NCBI RefSeq assembly: GCF_024703995.1
Contig: NZ_JAMXQV010000004.1
Span: 186,001-250,000, forward strand
Origin: Amycolatopsis iheyensis
GTDB taxonomy: Bacteria; Actinomycetota; Actinomycetes; Mycobacteriales; Pseudonocardiaceae
Direction: 5' to 3'
DNA length: 64,000 nt
Shown: piece by piece, positions 24,308 to 32,193 of the stretch
How positions within the stretch are numbered: the stretch's first letter is position 1
Layout of the letters: each line of letters opens with the position of its first letter
Program-made: the position numbers and the translations under genes
Notes under the pieces: generated by a model
The model's input: only the letters and a program-made list of their open reading frames with translations
Database searches by the model: none
Told to the model about the DNA's origin: nothing

Positions 24308-24511
24308 CTAGGACGGGGTGTCGGAGCGGTCGTCGTCACGCCCCGGAGTGAGCCGGCGGGCGAAGAGGCCCACGAGCTTGTCGAGCACCCACGCGGCGGC
24401 CAGGCACAGTGGCACGACGACCACCATGACCAGCACGAACTGGACCGGGAACCACGCCTGGGCGAGCCACAGCTCGACCCCGTCCCACCAGTCGGCAAGC
24501 CCGTTGAACAC
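24308..24511 (-). CDS. Small membrane protein of unknown function
   Basis: A 67-residue protein starting at GTG 24511. One strong transmembrane segment (PVQFVLVMVVVVPLCLAAAW) is followed by a basic tail (ARRLTPGRDDDRS), suggesting an outward N-terminus and a cytoplasmic C-terminus. It lies 11 bases upstream of the RNase gene on the same strand and may be co-transcribed with the RNase/barstar pair. I do not recognise a family. It is divergent from a dehydrogenase gene. Confidence 0.6.
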   Translation of the reverse strand: MFNGLADWWDGVELWLAQAWFPVQFVLVMVVVVPLCLAAAWVLDKLVGLFARRLTPGRDDDRSDTPS

Positions 24512-24570
24512 AGTGTGAGCCTACGCGCGCTCTACTGCCCCCGCGCTTCCGGGGAGGTACGTTGCCACTC

Positions 24571-25536
24571 ATGTTCGCCGTGTACGCGCAGGAACCCAAC
24601 GCCGAAAGCCCGCTGGACTCGCTCGTCGTGGGCGAGCGACCCGAACCCGACGTGCCGGACGGCTGGGTCCGCGTGCACGTCAAGGCGGCCAGCCTCAACA
24701 TGCACGACCTCTGGACGCTGCGCGGGGTCGGGATCAAGCCCGAGCAGTTCCCGATGATCCTCGGCTGCGACGGCGCCGGGACCCTCGACGACGGCTCCGA
24801 GGTCGTGCTCCACTCCGTGATCAACGCGCCGGGCTGGCAGGGTGACGACACCCTCGACCCGAAGCGCACCCTGCTCACCGAGAAGCACCAGGGCACCTTC
24901 GCCGACCAGGTGATCGTCCCGGCCCGCAACGTCGTCCCGAAGCCCGCCGGGCTCACCTTCGCCGAAGCCGCCACGATGGGCACGGCCTGGCTGACCGCCT
25001 ACCGGATGCTCTTCGTCAAGTCCGGGCTGCGGCCGGGCCAGACGATGCTCGTGCAGGGCGCCTCCGGCGGCGTCTCGACGGCGCTGGTGCAGCTGGGCCG
25101 CGCGGCCGGGTTCCGGGTCTGGGTGACCGGCCGCACCGAGGAGAAGCGCGCGCTCGCTTCGAGCCTCGGCGCGCACCAGACGTTCGAGTCGGGCGCGCGG
25201 CTGCCCGAGCGCGTCGACGCGGTGTTCGAGACGGTCGGCAAGGCCACCTGGTCACACTCGGTGAAGTCGCTCAAGCCGGGCGGCATCATCGTCGTCTCCG
25301 GTTCGACCAGCGGCCCGGACGCCGGCGCCGAGCTCCAGCGCGTCTTCTTCCTCCAGCTGCGCGTCTCCGGCTCCACCATGGGCACCCGGGACGAGCTCGC
25401 GGACCTGCTCGGCTACCTCGACCTGACCGGTGTCCGGCCGCAGATCGGGCAGGAACTGCCGTTCGAAGAGGCAGCCAAGGGGTTCCAGGCGATGCTCGAC
25501 GGCGACACCGCCGGCAAGATCGTCTTCACCCGCTGA
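24571..25536 (+). CDS. Zinc-binding-type MDR oxidoreductase
   Basis: A 321-residue medium-chain dehydrogenase/reductase. The GroES-like domain (VKAASLNMHDLWTLRG, ILGCDGAGTL) leads to a Rossmann domain with GASGGVSTALVQLG. A few typical structural-zinc cysteines are missing, as in quinone-reductase subgroups. A TTG at 24562 is better spaced from the GGGGAGG site but ATG 24571 is the family-like start; they differ by three residues. It is divergent from the RNase/small membrane gene block. The substrate is unknown. Confidence 0.82.
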   Translation: MFAVYAQEPNAESPLDSLVVGERPEPDVPDGWVRVHVKAASLNMHDLWTLRGVGIKPEQFPMILGCDGAGTLDDGSEVVLHSVINAPGWQGDDTLDPKRTLLTEKHQGTFADQVIVPARNVVPKPAGLTFAEAATMGTAWLTAYRMLFVKSGLRPGQTMLVQGASGGVSTALVQLGRAAGFRVWVTGRTEEKRALASSLGAHQTFESGARLPERVDAVFETVGKATWSHSVKSLKPGGIIVVSGSTSGPDAGAELQRVFFLQLRVSGSTMGTRDELADLLGYLDLTGVRPQIGQELPFEEAAKGFQAMLDGDTAGKIVFTR

Positions 25537-25540
25537 CCCC

Positions 25541-25579
25541 GCTGAGCTGGGCGGATCCGCTTGTTCCGCCCGGCTCAGC
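25541..25579 (+). terminator. Hairpin terminator after the MDR oxidoreductase
   Basis: Arms GCTGAGC (25541-25547) and GCTCAGC (25573-25579) with an inner GGGCGGA/TCCGCCC stem form an imperfect GC-rich hairpin just after the oxidoreductase stop. It lies 93 bases upstream of the next plus-strand gene and is the most likely transcript end. Confidence 0.55.
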
Positions 25580-25671
25580 ACATGGTGAATCTTTAACGTA
25601 CTCAGTTCGAGATCTGGTCGTTAGCACCGAAATTCGACCAAAACCCAATGGTCGCAAGGTAATCTGTAGTC

Positions 25672-26754
25672 ATGACCGCGACGCAGCGGCCCGACTCGGC
25701 TGGACCGGGCGGCCGGCCCAGCAGCGACCCGGACCCGATCCGGGTCTCCTTCCGGCGCTACGCCGGTGTCCGCACCCGTGTCCTCGAGGTCGGGGAAGCC
25801 ACACCGGAGCCGGAGCTCCCCCGCCGGTCACTGCGCCGGCGCTCGGCCGCGGGACACCTGAAGCCCACGGCGCCGCGCCTGGTGCTGCTGCACGGTTACT
25901 GCGACAGCGCCGACACCTGGCGCCCCGCCCTGGAGCAGCTCGCGGCCGCCGGGATCCCGGCGGTCGCGGTCGATCTGCCCGGCTTCGGCGACGCGCAGCC
26001 GCTGCGGCCCGGCCCGATGCTGCCCCAGCTCGACGCGTTCACCACCGCCGTCGTCCGCGAACAGGCCGTGCTCGGCTCGGTCGTGCTGGCCGGCAACTCC
26101 CTGGGCGGCACGATGAGCCTGCGCGCGGCACAGACTGCGGTGGATTCCTTCTCGGCGGAGAAGAGTGCCTCGAAGGGCAGACTGCCGATCTCGGGCGTCG
26201 TGTCCATCGCCGCGCCGGGGTTCGTCGACTCGTGGCTGATCCGCACGGTGGCGCGCTATCCGCTGCCGCTGCGGCTGTACTCGTCGCTGCCGGTCCCGGT
26301 GCCGGGCTTCCTGGTGCGCAAGGTCGCCGAGCAGGTCGTCCCGCGGCTGCTCTACGCGAACTCGGGTGCGGCGGACGCCACGCAGGTCCAGCGGTTCACC
26401 GCGCTCTTCCCGGACTACCGGGCGACCAAGAGCCGGCTGGAGGAGGCCCGCCAGCTCGTCGCGGAGCTCGCCGACGCCTACCGGCTCGACTCGGTGAAGG
26501 TCCCGCTGCTGGTCGTCGCGTGCGGCAAGGACAAGCTCGTCACCGCGGCGTCCGGGCGGCAGCTGCACACGCTGGTGCCGCACAGCAGGCTGCTGGTCCG
26601 CGAGGACTGGGGGCACTGCCCGCAGCTGGACGACCCGGTCGAGATCGCGGAGCTGCTGGCCTACTTCGCGGCGAGCGCGGTCCGGACCACCCAGGCCAAG
26701 CGCGCCGTGGTGGCGGCGACGGAGGCCGTGAGCGAAGACACCGCGGCGGGCTGA
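25672..26754 (+). CDS. Alpha/beta hydrolase
   Basis: A 360-residue alpha/beta-hydrolase-fold protein. It shows the oxyanion segment LVLLHGYCDSADTW, VDLPGFG, the nucleophile elbow GNSLGG at about residue 143, and the catalytic histidine in DWGHCPQLDDP near the C-terminus. An N-terminal extension of ~60 residues is polar and arginine-rich. There is no signal peptide. Esterase, epoxide hydrolase-like or peptidase activity is possible. A TAATCT box lies just before ATG 25672, so the transcript may be nearly leaderless. Confidence 0.82.
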   Translation: MTATQRPDSAGPGGRPSSDPDPIRVSFRRYAGVRTRVLEVGEATPEPELPRRSLRRRSAAGHLKPTAPRLVLLHGYCDSADTWRPALEQLAAAGIPAVAVDLPGFGDAQPLRPGPMLPQLDAFTTAVVREQAVLGSVVLAGNSLGGTMSLRAAQTAVDSFSAEKSASKGRLPISGVVSIAAPGFVDSWLIRTVARYPLPLRLYSSLPVPVPGFLVRKVAEQVVPRLLYANSGAADATQVQRFTALFPDYRATKSRLEEARQLVAELADAYRLDSVKVPLLVVACGKDKLVTAASGRQLHTLVPHSRLLVREDWGHCPQLDDPVEIAELLAYFAASAVRTTQAKRAVVAATEAVSEDTAAG

Positions 26755-26847
26755 GCGGCTCACGCTGTCTTCACACCGGGATCGCGGTAGGTTCCGGCGT
26801 TGGGTCCGTGATCCGGGCCCGTCCACCGCGACGTTCGGGAGACGAAG

Positions 26848-28284
26848 ATGTCCGCTCCAAGCCTGGGCTCCAGCTCCGGCATCTTCCGGCGCAAGCCGAT
26901 CGACCAGATCCAGGATGCCGGCGAAAGCGGCGGCCTCAACCGCACCCTGGGGTTGTGGCAGCTGACCGCCATCGGCATCGGCGGCATCATCGGCGCGGGG
27001 ATCTTCGCCCTCGCCGGCAGTGTCGCGCACGGCGACGACTCGGCGGGCATCCCCGGTGTCGGCCCGGCCGTGCTGATCTCGTTCCTCATCGCCGGCGTCG
27101 CGAGCGCCGCCGCGGCGTTCTCCTACGCCGAGTTCGCCGGCCTGATCCCCAAGGCCGGTTCGGCCTACACCTACGGCTACGCGGTGCTCGGCGAGGTCGT
27201 CGGCTGGTTCATCGGCTGGGACCTGCTGCTGGAGTACACCGCGATCGTGTCGGTCGTCGCGATCGGCATCTCCGGCTACTTCAGCTTCCTGCTCGGCCAG
27301 CTCGGCCTCGACCTGCCCGCGTGGATGCTCGGCGCGCCCGGCACCGGCCCGGGCCACAAGGTCGACCTCTTCGCCGCGCTGCTGTGCCTGCTGATCGCGT
27401 ACCTGCTCAACCGCGGCATCCGCAGCGCCGCCCGGTTCGAGACGGCGATGGTCGGGATCAAGGTCCTCATCGTGCTGGTGGTCATCCTGGTCGGCTTCTT
27501 CTACGTCAAGACCGGCAACTACACGCCGTTCGCCCCGGCCGGCTTCGGCGGCGCGGTGACCGGCGCCGCGACGGTGTTCTTCGCCGTCTTCGGATATGAC
27601 GCCATGAGCACCGCCGCGGAGGAGTCCAAGGACGCGCAGCGGCACATGCCGAAGGCGATCATCTACTCGCTGGCCATCTCGATGGTGCTCTACGTGCTGG
27701 CCTGCCTGGTGCTGACCGGCATGCAGAAGTACACCGAGATCGACCCGAAGAGCGGCTTCTCGACGGCGTTCAAGTCGGTCGGGCTGTCCGGGCTGGCCAC
27801 GGTGATCGCGATCGGCGCGATCATCGGCATCCTCACCGTGCTGTTCACGTTCATGATGGGCGCCACCCGCGTCGGCTACTCGATGAGCCGCGACGGCCTG
27901 CTGCCGCCGTGGCTGGGCAAGACCAACGCCAAGCGCCAGGTGCCGAGCCGGATGACCTGGATCCTCGGCGGCGCGTCCGCGGTCATCGCCGGCGTGCTGC
28001 CGATCGGCGAGGCCGCGGAGCTGACGAACATCGGCATCCTGCTCGCGTTCGTCGTGGTCTGCGTCGCGGTGATCGTGCTGCGCTACAAGCAGCCCGACCT
28101 GCCGCGGACGTTCAAGACGCCGGGTATGCCGGTGGTCCCCGCGATCGGGATCGTGTTCTCGATCTGGCTGATCACGTTCCTGCAGCCGGCGACCTGGCTG
28201 CGGTTCGCCGTCTGGTTCGTCATCGGCCTGGTGATCTACTTCGCCTACAGCAAGCGGCACTCGCTGCTGAACCGCAAGGGCTAA
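26848..28284 (+). CDS. Amino-acid permease, APC superfamily (CAT-like)
   Basis: A 478-residue integral membrane protein with about 12 transmembrane segments. The start LGLWQLTAIGIGGIIGAGIFALAG matches helix 1 of APC transporters, and SYAEFAGLIPKAGSAYTYGY is the conserved segment before helix 3. The family moves amino acids or polyamines with protons; the CAT-type pattern suggests cationic or branched amino acids, but substrate is not fixed. ATG 26848 follows a GGGAGA ribosome-binding site. Its last bases overlap the convergent nitronate monooxygenase gene by 4. Confidence 0.88.
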   Translation: MSAPSLGSSSGIFRRKPIDQIQDAGESGGLNRTLGLWQLTAIGIGGIIGAGIFALAGSVAHGDDSAGIPGVGPAVLISFLIAGVASAAAAFSYAEFAGLIPKAGSAYTYGYAVLGEVVGWFIGWDLLLEYTAIVSVVAIGISGYFSFLLGQLGLDLPAWMLGAPGTGPGHKVDLFAALLCLLIAYLLNRGIRSAARFETAMVGIKVLIVLVVILVGFFYVKTGNYTPFAPAGFGGAVTGAATVFFAVFGYDAMSTAAEESKDAQRHMPKAIIYSLAISMVLYVLACLVLTGMQKYTEIDPKSGFSTAFKSVGLSGLATVIAIGAIIGILTVLFTFMMGATRVGYSMSRDGLLPPWLGKTNAKRQVPSRMTWILGGASAVIAGVLPIGEAAELTNIGILLAFVVVCVAVIVLRYKQPDLPRTFKTPGMPVVPAIGIVFSIWLITFLQPATWLRFAVWFVIGLVIYFAYSKRHSLLNRKG

Positions 28285-29330
28285 CGGATCCGGTCGAGGC
28301 GCGCGGCGGCGTCGCGTGCCTCGACCTTCAGCCGCTCGAGGATCACCGCCGCCGACGCGTCGTAGGCGAGCGGGTAGGTCTGGCCCGCCCAGAGGGAGAT
28401 CGCTTCGGGGTCACCGGCCTTCGCGGCGGCCTTGCGCACCGGCCCGGCGAGGCTGTTCAGCTGCGGGTAGGCCGCGGGCGCGCCTTCGGACAGCGCGTCC
28501 ATGAACTTGTTGACCAGCCCGCGTGCCGGACGTCCGCTGAAGGCGCGGGTGAACGCCGTCTCGCGTTCGGCCAGCGCCAGCGCCTTGCGGTGCGCCTCCG
28601 ACGTCCCGGCCTCGTCGGCCCGCAGGAAGACGGTGCCCAGCTGAGCGGCGACGGCTCCGGCGGCGAGCACGGCCGCGACGTCCGCGCCGTGGACCAGACC
28701 GCCGGCGGCGACCAGCGGGAGGTCGACGCGCGCGGCGACGAGCCGCAGCAGCGCGAGCACGCCGTACTCCGCGCCACCGCCGGGCCGGGTCGCGTCGTCG
28801 GTGAACAGGCTGCGGTGCCCGCCGGCCTCGAAGCCCTGCAGGACGAGCGCGTCGGCGCCGAGGTCCGCGGCGCGGTGGGCGGCCTCCGGCGTGGTCACGG
28901 TGACGACGACCTCGCTGCCGGCCTCGTGGAGCCGCGTGACCTCCGACGGCGACGGCGGCCCGAAGGTGAACGACACGACGGGAACGCGCTTCTCGAGCAC
29001 GACGTCCAGCTTCGCCGGGTACGCGTCGTCGTCCCACTTCGGCTCGCCGAGTTCGACGTCGTACTCGCGCGCGAAGGCCTCGAGCCGCTCACGGTGCCCG
29101 GAGACGTCGGCGCCGGTGTCCGGCTGCGGGACGAAGAGGTTGACGCCGAACCCGTGGCCGGTCAGCTCGCGGGTGCGGTCGATCTGCGCCGCCAGCGCCG
29201 CGGGGGTGAGCATGCCGGCGGACAGGAAGCCGAAGCCACCGGCCTCGGAGACCGCGGCGACCAGCTCGGGCGTGGTCGGACCGCCCGCCATCGGGGCGGC
29301 GACGACCGGGAACGTCAGCTCTTCGAACAT
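28281..29330 (-). CDS. Nitronate monooxygenase (2-nitropropane dioxygenase family)
   Basis: A 349-residue FMN-dependent TIM-barrel protein. The N-terminus FPVVAAPMAGGPTTPELVAAVS and GGFGFLSAGMLTP fit the family, as do ALVLQGFEAGGHRS and LVAAGGLVHGADVAAVLAAGA, the last carrying the FMN phosphate-binding loop. Members oxidise toxic alkyl nitronates. It lies 18 bases downstream of an NTF2-like gene on the same strand and may share its transcript, which begins after a MarR-type palindrome. Its end overlaps the convergent permease gene by 4 bases. Confidence 0.85.
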   Translation of the reverse strand: MFEELTFPVVAAPMAGGPTTPELVAAVSEAGGFGFLSAGMLTPAALAAQIDRTRELTGHGFGVNLFVPQPDTGADVSGHRERLEAFAREYDVELGEPKWDDDAYPAKLDVVLEKRVPVVSFTFGPPSPSEVTRLHEAGSEVVVTVTTPEAAHRAADLGADALVLQGFEAGGHRSLFTDDATRPGGGAEYGVLALLRLVAARVDLPLVAAGGLVHGADVAAVLAAGAVAAQLGTVFLRADEAGTSEAHRKALALAERETAFTRAFSGRPARGLVNKFMDALSEGAPAAYPQLNSLAGPVRKAAAKAGDPEAISLWAGQTYPLAYDASAAVILERLKVEARDAAARLDRIR

Positions 29331-29348
29331 GCCACCGAGCGTAGGTCC

Positions 29349-29705
29349 TCAGTCGGGCAGCAGCATCGTGTAAAGCTTCACGATGACGCCGTCCTCGACG
29401 AGCGCGACGTCGATCCCCCGGACGACCGGCGGCGCCCCCTCCGGGCCCAGCTCCCACGCGAGGTGGCCCAGGTCGTGGTTGACGAGCACCGGGCCGGCGG
29501 GCGCGAACACGAAGCCCGGCGACTGCGCCAGCAGTCCCTTCGCCTTGGCGTTCAGGGCGTCGCGGCCGGTCGCGACGCCTTCGGGGTCGGCGAACACCAC
29601 GTCGGCGGCGTAGGTCACCGCGATCGCCTTCGCGCGCCGCTCGTCGTCGCGCTCGTTGAAGACCCGCAGGAGGTTGGCCTCCATCAGCTCGGCCACCGTC
29701 GCCAT
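29349..29705 (-). CDS. SnoaL/NTF2-like small protein
   Basis: A 118-residue cone-fold protein: MATVAELMEANLLRVFNERDDERRAKAI at the start, AADVVFADPEG, FVFAPAGPVLVNHDLGHLAWELG and the end GVIVKLYTMLLPD. Family members are isomerases, cyclases or ligand-binding proteins, often of unknown role. ATG 29705 lies 32 bases downstream of a perfect 22-bp palindrome, so it is probably the main target of the neighbouring MarR protein. The nitronate monooxygenase follows closely. Confidence 0.8.
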   Translation of the reverse strand: MATVAELMEANLLRVFNERDDERRAKAIAVTYAADVVFADPEGVATGRDALNAKAKGLLAQSPGFVFAPAGPVLVNHDLGHLAWELGPEGAPPVVRGIDVALVEDGVIVKLYTMLLPD

Positions 29706-29737
29706 CGCACTCTCCTCGTTCCGGGGACGGCCGCCAT

Positions 29738-29759
29738 ATTACGTGACATGTCACGTAAT
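29738..29759. promoter_or_regulatory. Perfect 22-bp palindrome, probable MarR operator
   Basis: The half-site ATTACGTGACA is repeated as its exact complement with no spacer, giving a perfect 22-bp palindrome. It lies 33 bases upstream of the SnoaL-like ATG and only 3 bases downstream of the MarR stop. Length and symmetry match MarR operators. Confidence 0.7.
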
Positions 29760-29761
29760 TG

Positions 29762-30271
29762 TCAGGGGTGGTCGTCCGGCCGCGGCAGGGTGCCGTGCTC
29801 GACCAGCGTGTCGTAGACCCGTTCGAGCGACGTCGTCAGCTGGGCCAGCTCGCCGGGTTCGAGGGCGTCGAGGAAGGCCCGGCGCACGAACCCGACGTGG
29901 TCCGGCGCGGCCTCGCGCAGCACCCGCCAACCGGCCTCGGACAACACCACCCCGGTGGCGCGGCGATCGTCGGGATCGGGCCCGGTCTCGACCAGCCCGC
30001 GCTCGCGCATCCGTTTCAGGTGGTGCGACAGCCTGCTGCGTTCCCAGCCGATGCGGATCGCCAGGTCGGTGACCCGCATCCGGCCGCCGGCCGCGCTCGT
30101 CAGGGCGACCAGCACGTGGTAGTCGGCGAGCGAGATGCCGCTGTCGGCACGCAGCTGCCGGTTCAGCTCGTACTCCAGCCTCAGGTGCACCTTCATGTAG
30201 GCGTACCAAGCGGCCGTCTCGGCGCCCGTAAGCAGCGCGAACGGCGAGCCCGGCGCGAACTCCTGCGGCAT
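29762..30271 (-). CDS. MarR-family regulator
   Basis: A 169-residue winged-helix regulator. The recognition region is VTDLAIRIGWERSRLSHHLKRMRERGLVE at residues ~84-112, followed by the wing DDRRATGVVLSEAG. The dimerisation helices occupy the N- and C-termini. The SnoaL-like and nitronate monooxygenase genes lie directly downstream, and the perfect palindrome between them is probably its operator. The inducer may be a phenolic or nitro compound but this is a guess. It is divergent from the GH20 gene. Confidence 0.87.
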   Translation of the reverse strand: MPQEFAPGSPFALLTGAETAAWYAYMKVHLRLEYELNRQLRADSGISLADYHVLVALTSAAGGRMRVTDLAIRIGWERSRLSHHLKRMRERGLVETGPDPDDRRATGVVLSEAGWRVLREAAPDHVGFVRRAFLDALEPGELAQLTTSLERVYDTLVEHGTLPRPDDHP

Positions 30272-30294
30272 CGCGCGAGCTTAACCACCCGGTT

Positions 30295-30306
30295 TGGTCT
30301 AGACCA
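30295..30306. promoter_or_regulatory. DasR-responsive-element-like site
   Basis: The 12-bp core TGGTCTAGACCA equals the centre of the DasR binding consensus of Streptomyces, flanked by imperfect GGTT/AACC extensions (CCGGTT ... CAACCGG). It lies 72 bases upstream of the GH20 hexosaminidase start. DasR is a GntR-family repressor of chitin and N-acetylglucosamine genes, released by amino-sugar phosphates. It could also affect the divergent MarR gene. Confidence 0.75.
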
Positions 30307-30378
30307 CAACCGGCGAAAATGCGACGATCCGGGCAGGTGCGACGGCGATGTCGCGCCCTTCCCGCCAGGAGGTCCCCG

Positions 30379-32151
30379 GTGAAGACCCCTCTAGCGCGGC
30401 GCGCCGGCCGCGCTCTCGCGGTGCTGGCCCTGGTCGGCGCCAGCGCGACAGCCACCCAGCTCATCCCGGCCGCGGCGGCCACCCCGGCGTTGCAGTCGAT
30501 CGTCCCGGTCCCGGTGTCGGTGACCCCGGCGGCCGGGGTCTCGTTCCCGCTGGTCTCGACGACGAAGATCGTCACCGAAGCCGGCTCGGCGCCGGCCAAG
30601 CAGGTCGGCGACTACCTGGCCGGGGTCCTGCGGCCCTCGACCGGGTACGCGCTGCCGGTGTCCGACGCGCCGGCGGCCGTGCCGGCCGACAGCATCGCGT
30701 TGCTGCTGAGCGGCGCGCCGGCCTCCGTGGGCGCGCAGGGCTACCAGCTGGTGTCGACGGCGTCTTCGGTCACGCTGCGGGCATCGACCACCGACGGGCT
30801 CTTCGCCGGCGTCCAGACACTGCGGCAAATGCTGCCCGGCAGCGTCGAGAGCCCTTCGGCGCAGCCGGGACCGTGGAGCGTCCCGGGCGCGACGATCGTC
30901 GACTACCCGCGGTTCGGTTACCGCGGCGCGATGCTCGACGTCGCGCGGCACTTCCACCCGGTGTCGACGGTGAAGCGGTACCTCGACCAGCTCGCCCAGT
31001 ACAAGATCAACAACCTGCACCTGCACCTGGCGGACGACCAGGGCTGGCGCATCCAGATCGACAGCTGGCCCCGCTTGACGACGTACGGCGGCAGCACGCA
31101 GGTCGGCGGCGGCACGGGCGGCTACTACACGAAGGCGCAGTACACGGAGATCGTGAACTACGCGGCGTCGCGGCACATCACGATCATCCCGGAGATTGAC
31201 ATGCCGGGACACGTGAACGCGGCGCTGGCGTCGTACGCCGAGCTGAACTGCAACGGCGTCGCACCGGCCCTGCGCACGGACACGGCGGTCGGCTACAGCT
31301 CGCTGTGCATCTCGAAGGACATCACCTACACGTTCGTGGCGGACGTCCTGCGCGAGCTGGCGGCCCTGACCCCGGGCCAGTACATCCACATCGGCGGCGA
31401 CGAAGCATCCTCGACGTCGGCGGCGGACTACCTGACGTTCGTGAACAAGGTCCTCCCCCTGGTGGCGGCGACGGGCAAGTCGGTGGTGGGCTGGCACGAC
31501 ATCGCGAAGGCGACGTTGCCGGCTTCGGCGTCCCCGCAGTTCTGGGGGACGACGACGTCGGACGCCGGGGTGTCGGCGGCGGTTTCCCGTGGCAGCAAGG
31601 TGATCCTGTCGCCGGCGAACAAGGCGTACCTGGACATGAAGTACAACAGCTCGACCCCGATCGGCCTGTCGTGGGCGGGCTACATCGAGGTCCAGGACGC
31701 CTACGGCTGGAACCCGGGGGCGTACCTGTCGGGCGTCGGCGAGTCCGCGGTCCGCGGCGTGGAGTCCCCGCTGTGGGCGGAGACGGTGGTGACCCCGTCG
31801 GACATCGACTACCTGGCGTTCCCCAGGCTGGCGGCCCACGCGGAGCTGGGCTGGTCCCCGTGGTCGACCCACGACTGGACGGCGTTCCGCACCCGGCTGG
31901 GAGCGCAGGCGCCGCGCTGGGTGGCACAGTCGATCAACTTCTACCGGTCGTCGCAGGTCGCGTGGGACACGGGCGGGACGACCCAGCCGGGGACGTGCGC
32001 GGACCCGGCGTGGAGCGCGTCGCAGGTGTACACGGGCGGGAACGTGGTGTCCCACAACGGCCACAAGTGGACGGCGAAGTGGTGGACCCAGGGCGAGGAG
32101 CCGGGGACGACGGGCCAGTGGGGAGTGTGGACGGACAACGGGGCTTGCTGA
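30379..32151 (+). CDS. Secreted GH20 beta-N-acetylhexosaminidase with a C-terminal carbohydrate-binding domain
   Basis: A 590-residue exported enzyme. A signal peptide fills residues ~1-34. A GH20b-like beta domain follows, and the catalytic barrel starts near YRGAMLDVARHF (~residue 181). The catalytic pair is Asp341-Glu342 in IHIGGDEASS, with LHLADDQGW and EIDMPGH as further family marks. Residues ~545-590 form a ChiC-type chitin-binding domain (WSASQVYTGGNVVSHNGHKW). The enzyme releases GlcNAc from chitin fragments. GTG 30379 follows AGGAGG. The dre-like site upstream predicts DasR control. Confidence 0.92.
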   Translation: MKTPLARRAGRALAVLALVGASATATQLIPAAAATPALQSIVPVPVSVTPAAGVSFPLVSTTKIVTEAGSAPAKQVGDYLAGVLRPSTGYALPVSDAPAAVPADSIALLLSGAPASVGAQGYQLVSTASSVTLRASTTDGLFAGVQTLRQMLPGSVESPSAQPGPWSVPGATIVDYPRFGYRGAMLDVARHFHPVSTVKRYLDQLAQYKINNLHLHLADDQGWRIQIDSWPRLTTYGGSTQVGGGTGGYYTKAQYTEIVNYAASRHITIIPEIDMPGHVNAALASYAELNCNGVAPALRTDTAVGYSSLCISKDITYTFVADVLRELAALTPGQYIHIGGDEASSTSAADYLTFVNKVLPLVAATGKSVVGWHDIAKATLPASASPQFWGTTTSDAGVSAAVSRGSKVILSPANKAYLDMKYNSSTPIGLSWAGYIEVQDAYGWNPGAYLSGVGESAVRGVESPLWAETVVTPSDIDYLAFPRLAAHAELGWSPWSTHDWTAFRTRLGAQAPRWVAQSINFYRSSQVAWDTGGTTQPGTCADPAWSASQVYTGGNVVSHNGHKWTAKWWTQGEEPGTTGQWGVWTDNGAC

Positions 32152-32155
32152 GGTG

Positions 32156-32187
32156 ACGGCCGGGCCCGCGCTCGCGGGCCCGGCCGT
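32156..32187. terminator. Bidirectional hairpin terminator between GH20 and CHAP/lectin genes
   Basis: Arms ACGGCCGGGCCCGCG (32156-32170) and CGCGGGCCCGGCCGT (32173-32187) are perfect complements around a two-base loop, which leaves a smaller practical loop. It sits between the convergent gene ends (stops at 32151 and 32194). Confidence 0.7.
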
Positions 32188-32193
32188 GCCAGC

